Part shown: positions 59,411 through 64,000 of the stretch, piece after piece | Layout of the letters: each line of letters begins with the position of its first letter | How positions within the stretch are numbered: position 1 is the first letter of the stretch | Assembly: GCF_000830005.1 (NCBI RefSeq) | Contig: NZ_CP010407.1 | Location: forward strand, 3,763,001-3,827,000 | DNA: 64,000 nucleotides | Direction: 5' to 3' | Source: Streptomyces vietnamensis | Lineage (GTDB): Bacteria; Actinomycetota; Actinomycetes; Streptomycetales; Streptomycetaceae | Translations under genes and position numbers: made by a program | The notes under the pieces: model-generated | The model's input: only the letters and a program-made list of their open reading frames with translations | Told to the model about the DNA's origin: nothing | Databases searched by the model: none

Positions 59411-59965
59411 TCAGCCGCCGTAGACGTGCGGGGCGAGCGTGCCGACGAACGGAAGGTTCCGGTACTTCTCGGCGTAGTCGAGGCCGTAGCCGACGACGAA
59501 CTCGTTGGGGATGTCGAAGCCGATCCACTTGACGTCGATGGCGACCTTCGCGGCCTCCGGCTTGCGCAGGAGGGTGCACACCTCGAGGGAGGCGGGCTCG
59601 CGGGAGCCGAGGTTCGACAGCAGCCAGGACAGGGTCAGGCCGGAGTCGATGATGTCCTCGACGATCAGGACGTGCTTGCCCTTGATGTCGGTGTCGAGGT
59701 CCTTGAGGATGCGGACGACGCCCGAGGACTGGGTGCCGGCGCCGTACGAGGAGACGGCCATCCAGTCCATGGTGACGGGGGTGGACAGGGCGCGAGCCAG
59801 ATCCGCCATCACCATCACGGCGCCCTTGAGGACACCGACGATGAGCAGGTCCTTGCCCGCGTATTCCGCGTCGATCTTCGCGGCCAGCTCTGCCAGCTTG
59901 GCGTCGATCTCTTCCTTGGTGATGAGCACCGACTGGAGGTCGGTGCCCATGTCCTTCTCGTTCAC
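59411..59965 (-). CDS. hpt: Hypoxanthine phosphoribosyltransferase
   Basis: 184 residues from GTG 59965; a later ATG at 59950 is possible. PRPP loop [14 protein letters not shown] and [17 protein letters not shown] are conserved. Salvages hypoxanthine and guanine. 26 bp after tilS. Confidence 0.95.
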   Translation of the reverse strand: MNEKDMGTDLQSVLITKEEIDAKLAELAAKIDAEYAGKDLLIVGVLKGAVMVMADLARALSTPVTMDWMAVSSYGAGTQSSGVVRILKDLDTDIKGKHVLIVEDIIDSGLTLSWLLSNLGSREPASLEVCTLLRKPEAAKVAIDVKWIGFDIPNEFVVGYGLDYAEKYRNLPFVGTLAPHVYGG

Positions 59966-59991
59966 CCGGGTCACTTTCGTTGCAGCGTGCG

Positions 59992-61002
59992 TCAGCCTTG
60001 CCGGATGACCAGTCTGCCACCCTGGCGGCGGGCTTCGACTCGGCCGGGCAGGTTGATGGCCCCCTGACCACGCCATCCGGTGATGAGCCGGTCGACTTCT
60101 TCGATGTGGCGGGCGAAGAGGGAGCCGGCGGGGGCGCCCTCGGCGATGACGGCGCGGCGCAGGACGCGGCGGCGTACGGCGGGGGGCAGCCCGAAGAGCT
60201 TGGCGCATTCGAGGGCGCCCGCCTCGTCGCGTACGGCGGTCTCGGCGTCGGCGGCCCAGGTGTCGAGGGCGTCGGCGTCGTCGCGGGAGAGCTGGGCCGT
60301 TCGGGCGAGGGCTTCGACGACGCCCTTGCCGAGGGCCTTCTCGAGGGCGGGAAGGCCCTCGTGGCGGAGCCGGGAGCGGGTGTAGGCGGGGTCGCTGTTG
60401 TGGGGGTCGTCCCAGACGGCGAGTTCCTGGGCGATGCAGGCCTTGCGGACGGTCTGGCGGTCGAGCTGGAGGAAGGGGCGCCGGTAGCGGCCGGAGGTGC
60501 CGGAGACGGCGGCCATGCCGGAGAGGGAGCGGATGCCGGAGCCGCGGGCGAGGCCGAGGAGGACGGTCTCGGCCTGGTCGTCGCGGGTGTGGCCGAGGAG
60601 GACCGCGGTGGCGCCGTGGCGCTCGGCGGCGGCGTCGAGGGCGGCGTACCGGGCGTCGCGGGCGGCGGCCTCGGGTCCGCCTTCGCGGCCGACGGTGACG
60701 GCGACGGCCTCGGAGGGGGTGAGGCCGAGGGCGGTCATGCGTCCGGCGACCTCGGCGGCCCGGGTCTCGGAGCCGTCCTGGAGGCCGTGGTCGACGGTGA
60801 TGCCACCGGCGCGCACGGGGAGTTTGCGGGCCTCGAAGGCGAGGGCGGAGGCGAGTGCCATGGAGTCGGCGCCTCCGGAGCAGGCGACGAGCACCAGCGG
60901 TTCGTCGCCGGTGGCGTGGCCGGTGGTGTGGTCGGTGATGACGTCGTGGAGTACGCGGCGGACCGCCAGGCGTATCGCCGCGACCGCAGGATGGGGACCC
61001 AT
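59992..61002 (-). CDS. tilS: tRNA(Ile)-lysidine synthase
   Basis: 336 residues. PP-loop ATPase motif SGGADSMAL (about 42-50), then [13 protein letters not shown]. Modifies C34 of the tRNA-Ile that reads AUA. The C-terminal substrate-binding part is short, as in other actinobacteria. First gene of a run with hpt and ftsH. Confidence 0.95.
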   Translation of the reverse strand: MGPHPAVAAIRLAVRRVLHDVITDHTTGHATGDEPLVLVACSGGADSMALASALAFEARKLPVRAGGITVDHGLQDGSETRAAEVAGRMTALGLTPSEAVAVTVGREGGPEAAARDARYAALDAAAERHGATAVLLGHTRDDQAETVLLGLARGSGIRSLSGMAAVSGTSGRYRRPFLQLDRQTVRKACIAQELAVWDDPHNSDPAYTRSRLRHEGLPALEKALGKGVVEALARTAQLSRDDADALDTWAADAETAVRDEAGALECAKLFGLPPAVRRRVLRRAVIAEGAPAGSLFARHIEEVDRLITGWRGQGAINLPGRVEARRQGGRLVIRQG

Positions 61003-61208
61003 GTCCGGTTCCCTTCGTGATGGGGGTGGGGTGCCTCGGTCGGAGTCTTAACGGTCGGAAAGGGGGGTTCGGTCACTCAGAGTGCGTCGATGGTGACAGA
61101 AACCCGGCCGTTACCCGAGCATTGCACGCCTCACCCCATGCCCAGGGTCCCTCGGATGGGTGATTGGTGGGGTGTTCTGACGTGTTCCGGTGTCGTGTGC
61201 CGCTCCTG

Positions 61209-61268
61209 TCTCAGGAGTCTGCCTTACGGTGCGCCCTCTCTCAGGAGTCCGCCTTGCGGTGCACCCTC
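61209..61268 (-). repeat. 30-bp tandem duplication of the metalloprotease 3' end with stop
   Basis: Units 61239-61268 and 61209-61238 match at 27 of 30 positions. The offset is 10 codons, so the second stop is in frame and a read-through product would repeat HRKADS. Confidence 0.9.
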
Positions 61269-62380
61269 GCGATCCAGTCGGCGGGGGCGGCGATCTCGGT
61301 CTTGGTGGGGAGCGTGTTGGGCGAGGTCCAGATCCGGTTGAAGCCGTCCATGCCGACCTGGTCGACGACGGCGCGGACGAAGCGCTCGCCGTCGCGGTAC
61401 TGGCGGAGTTTGGCGTCGAGGCCGAGGAGCCTGCGCAGGGCGAGGTCGAGGCGGGAGGCGCCGCGGGCGCGGCGGGCCTGGAACTTCTCGCGGATCTCGG
61501 CGACGGAGGGGACGACCTGGGGTCCGACGCCGTCCATGACGTAGTCGGCGTGGCCTTCGAGGAGCGACATGACGGCGGTGAGGCGGCCGAGGATCTCGCG
61601 CTGTTCGGGGGTCTGGACGAGTTCGACGAGGGAGGGGGCGGGTTCGCCCTCCTCGCCTTCGGGGCGGCCGCCGGCGAGGGTCTGGGCGGCTTCGCGGAGG
61701 CGTTCGACGACCGTGCCGGGGTCGACGTCGGTGGCGGCGAGGAACGACTGGATCTCGCCCTGGAGGTGGTCGCGGAGCCAGGGGACGGCGGTGAACTGGG
61801 TGCGGTGGGTCTCCTCGTGGAGGCAGACCCAGAGCCGGAAGTCGTGCGGGGAGACTTCGAGTTCGCGTTCGACGTGGACGATGTTGGGGGCGACGAGGAG
61901 GAGGCGTCCGCCGCCGTTCGCCCCGGCGGGGAGGTCGCGGGTGGCGGGGGCGAAGGTCTCGTACTGGCCGAGGATGCGGGAGGCGAGGAACGAGAGCAGC
62001 ATGCCGAGTTCGACGCCGGTGACCTTGCCGCCGAAGGCGCCGAGGACGGCGCTGCCGGCGTTGCCGGAACGGCGTTCCTGCATCTTGCCGAGGAGGGGGG
62101 TGAGGAGTTCGCGGAAGCCGGCGACGTTGGCCTTGATCCAGCCGGCGCGGTCGACGACGAGGACGGGGGTGTCGTGCGGTTCGGCGCCCTCGGGGATCAT
62201 CCGGGTGTAGGTGCGGACGTGTTCCTCGGAGGCCTTGGCGTGTCTGCGGAGTTCGGCGACGACCTCGCGGGCCTCGTCGCTGCTGACTTCGGGTCCGGGC
62301 CGCACGAGGCGGGTCGCGGTCGCGACCGCGAGGTTCCAGTCGACCATCCCGGATGTGCCTGCGCCACCGATGCTCGTCAT
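61241..62380 (-). CDS. Zinc-dependent metalloprotease-like protein (DUF2342 type)
   Basis: 379 residues. The HEETH motif at 188-192 (WVCLHEETHRTQF) is a zincin HExxH. Conserved VDWNLAVATA start and GHADYVMDGVG block. Actinobacteria-wide family of unknown substrate. Lies 59 bp after dacB on the same strand; no signal peptide, so likely cytoplasmic. Confidence 0.85.
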   Translation of the reverse strand: MTSIGGAGTSGMVDWNLAVATATRLVRPGPEVSSDEAREVVAELRRHAKASEEHVRTYTRMIPEGAEPHDTPVLVVDRAGWIKANVAGFRELLTPLLGKMQERRSGNAGSAVLGAFGGKVTGVELGMLLSFLASRILGQYETFAPATRDLPAGANGGGRLLLVAPNIVHVERELEVSPHDFRLWVCLHEETHRTQFTAVPWLRDHLQGEIQSFLAATDVDPGTVVERLREAAQTLAGGRPEGEEGEPAPSLVELVQTPEQREILGRLTAVMSLLEGHADYVMDGVGPQVVPSVAEIREKFQARRARGASRLDLALRRLLGLDAKLRQYRDGERFVRAVVDQVGMDGFNRIWTSPNTLPTKTEIAAPADWIARVHRKADS

Positions 62381-62439
62381 GCGTCAACCGTACGGGCTCG
62401 GCGCCTGTTCGGTGAGGGTTCGAAGGGGGGCGCGTGTGA

Positions 62440-63837
62440 TCACTTCCGGCCCGCGAGGGCGGCGGAGAGCCGGTCGAGGGCGGGCTGCGCCTCGTACGGG
62501 GAGAGGGTGCGGCCGGCGAGGAACGCGAAGGCGAGGAGGCGTCCGTCGGGGGTGACGACGGTGCCGGCGAGGGTGTTGACGCCCGTGAGGGTGCCGGTCT
62601 TGGCGCGGATGAGGCCGAGTCCTGCGGGGGCGGTGTCGTAGCGGTTGGCGAGGGTGCCGGTGAAGCCGCCGACGGGGAGTCCGGTGAGGAGGGGGCGCAG
62701 GGCGGGCCGGGCGGGGTCGGCCGCTCGGGTGAGGAGTCCGGTGAGGAGGGCGGCGGAGACGCGGTCGCGGCGGTCGAGTCCGCTGCCGTCGGCGAAGCGG
62801 GCGCCGGCGACGGGGGCGCCGAGCCGGGTGAGTTCGTCGCGTACGGCCTTCTCGGCGCCCTGGAAGCTCGCGGGCTGCTTGCGGGCGAGGGCGGTCTGCC
62901 GGGCGAGGGCCTCGGCGAGGTCGTTGTCGCTGTTCGTGAGGGTGCGCTCGACGAGGTCGGCGAGGGGGTCGGAGTACGTGCGGGCGAGGGGGGCGGCCTG
63001 GGGGGTGCGGCCGGGTGCGGGGGCGCCGGTGATCTTGATTCCGGCCCGGGTGAGGAGGTCCGCGAAGGCGGTGGCGGTGTCGAGGGCCGGGTCGGCGGTG
63101 CGGGGGGCGGGTCCGCTGCGGCTGTCGTCGAGGCGTCCTTCGCGGGTCATGAGGGCGACGACGGGGGCGATGTTGTCGTTGGGGCCGATGGGGTGGAGGG
63201 CGGGGCCCCGGTAGAGGCTCGTGTCGTAGGCGAGGCGTACGGAGGTGTGGCCGCGGGCCTTGAGGGCGCGGGCGGTGTCGGCGGCGAGGGCCCCCAGGCG
63301 GGCGGGGTCGAGCGTGGGGTCGCCGCCGCCGGTGAGGGTGACGCCGGTGCCGTCGGGGGTGGCCGTGACGGTGGTGGGGATGCGGTGGTCGGGGCCGAGG
63401 GCGGAGAGCGCGGCCGCGGTGGTGGCGATCTTGACGGTGGAGGCGGGGGTCATGGGGGTGCCGGCGCCCTCGCCGTACAGCTGCTTCCCGGTGGCGGTGT
63501 CGACGACGGAGGCGGTACGGAGCGGGCCGAGGCCGGGGTCGGCGAGGAGCGGCACGAGGACGGCGGCGAGGTCGGCGGGGCGTGCGGCGGGGGCCGGGGC
63601 GTGCAGGGCGGTGAGGACGCCGGGGGCGCTGGGGGCGGGCGCGGGGCGGCGGGGCGCGGCGGGGGCCGGGGGCGGGGCGTGACGTGTGCCACCCGCCGCG
63701 GGGGCGGCGGCGCGGGCCCGCTCGGCCGTACGCTGGCCTCCGTCCCATGGTCCGGCCGCGGTCACCGCGGCGGCGGCCAGGACGAGACCGAGGGCGGCGG
63801 AGCCCGCCGTGAACTGCCACGTCCTCGGCTCCGGCAT
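62440..63837 (-). CDS. dacB: D-alanyl-D-alanine carboxypeptidase/endopeptidase (PBP4, DacB)
   Basis: 465 residues from ATG 63837. Signal/anchor segment at 8-28, then an Ala/Pro-rich linker. Active-site motifs: STVK (Ser133, Lys136), SDN in NSDNDLAEAL, and KTG in RAKTGTLTG. A class C penicillin-binding protein that trims peptidoglycan peptides. Confidence 0.95.
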   Translation of the reverse strand: MPEPRTWQFTAGSAALGLVLAAAAVTAAGPWDGGQRTAERARAAAPAAGGTRHAPPPAPAAPRRPAPAPSAPGVLTALHAPAPAARPADLAAVLVPLLADPGLGPLRTASVVDTATGKQLYGEGAGTPMTPASTVKIATTAAALSALGPDHRIPTTVTATPDGTGVTLTGGGDPTLDPARLGALAADTARALKARGHTSVRLAYDTSLYRGPALHPIGPNDNIAPVVALMTREGRLDDSRSGPAPRTADPALDTATAFADLLTRAGIKITGAPAPGRTPQAAPLARTYSDPLADLVERTLTNSDNDLAEALARQTALARKQPASFQGAEKAVRDELTRLGAPVAGARFADGSGLDRRDRVSAALLTGLLTRAADPARPALRPLLTGLPVGGFTGTLANRYDTAPAGLGLIRAKTGTLTGVNTLAGTVVTPDGRLLAFAFLAGRTLSPYEAQPALDRLSAALAGRK

Positions 63838-63939
63838 TGCTGACCAGCCCCTTTCGCGATCACACACGTGCGTGAGGGACACTTAATCACCGCGCGTCGT
63901 CGCGAGCATTCACTTGTGTTGATTCAGGAGGAGCCACCC

Positions 63940-64000
63940 GTGGAGTTCGACGTTCTCATCGAGATCCCGAAGGGATCGCGGAACAAGTACGAGGTCGACC
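63940..64000 (+). CDS. ppa: Inorganic pyrophosphatase (start only)
   Basis: First 20 codons from GTG 63940, with AGGAGGAG upstream. The residues VEFDVLIEIPKGSRNKYEVD match the N-terminus of soluble family I pyrophosphatases. Cut off by the window end. Divergent from dacB. Confidence 0.9.
   Translation, partial: MEFDVLIEIPKGSRNKYEVD

Overview
The window is a piece of the core chromosome of a Streptomyces-type actinomycete. The evidence is very high GC with strong third-position GC bias, frequent GTG starts, overlapping start/stop codons (ATGA, GTGA) in operons, and a full set of streptomycete landmark genes in an order that matches the S. coelicolor region around sigE-cseABC, clpC, lsr2 and ftsH. 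No phage, insertion sequence, CRISPR array, rRNA or tRNA was recognised.

Layout. 1-8.8 kb: end of a membrane protein gene, two SH3-domain paralogues, a Ser/Thr kinase with an external beta-propeller, then ilvD, a TetR regulator, a TIM-barrel isomerase, a Ppx/GppA phosphatase, and divergent from it a Cys-rich protein. 8.8-16.2 kb: a chimeric sigma-like/BACON membrane protein, radA, disA (c-di-AMP synthase), a membrane-anchored secreted protein, a PAP2 phosphatase and mutY. 16.4-19.9 kb: the cell-envelope stress operon sigE-cseA-cseB-cseC. 20-23 kb: an MFS drug-type exporter and divergent TetR repressor sharing a twin operator, then a secreted M23 endopeptidase. 23.4-26.4 kb: a 1007-residue NACHT (NLR-like) NTPase with a leucine-rich C-terminus. 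26.5-32.5 kb: clpC with a ClgR box, lsr2, a short N-acetylglutamate synthase, a BlaI-type repressor and small conserved proteins. 32.6-38.1 kb: a tightly coupled NAD/CoA precursor operon (DUF2520-panC-nadB-nadC-coaX). 38.2-45.3 kb: an aldolase/lyase, an ArsR-type regulator with twin operators, a NarL-type two-component pair, a MidA-type methyltransferase and an orphan nuoD. 45.3-51.5 kb: a nested-palindrome intergenic element, a coiled-coil protein, a betaine/choline-type ABC transporter (OpuC-like) and a membrane esterase. 51.6-64 kb: an MprF-like lysyltransferase, the folate genes folP-(SnoaL)-folB-folK-DUF3180 facing folE, then ftsH, hpt, tilS, a zinc metalloprotease, dacB and the start of ppa.

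How the genes work together. Many serve the envelope: SigE/Cse stress sensing, M23 endopeptidase, D,D-carboxypeptidase, lipid lysinylation, osmolyte import. Others serve cofactor supply (folate, NAD, CoA), DNA integrity (RadA, DisA, MutY), proteolysis (ClpC, FtsH) and nucleoid silencing (Lsr2).

The points most worth a second look are: short tandem duplications that include the stop codon at the 3' ends of at least six genes; a MidA methyltransferase directly upstream of an orphan nuoD, mirroring the mitochondrial NDUFAF7/NDUFS2 pair; a NACHT-LRR protein beside clpC; a sigma/zinc-finger/BACON fusion protein; twin operators at two regulator loci; a series of TANNNT hexamers 6-8 nt before start codons suggesting leaderless transcripts; and a 308-bp nested inverted-repeat element.
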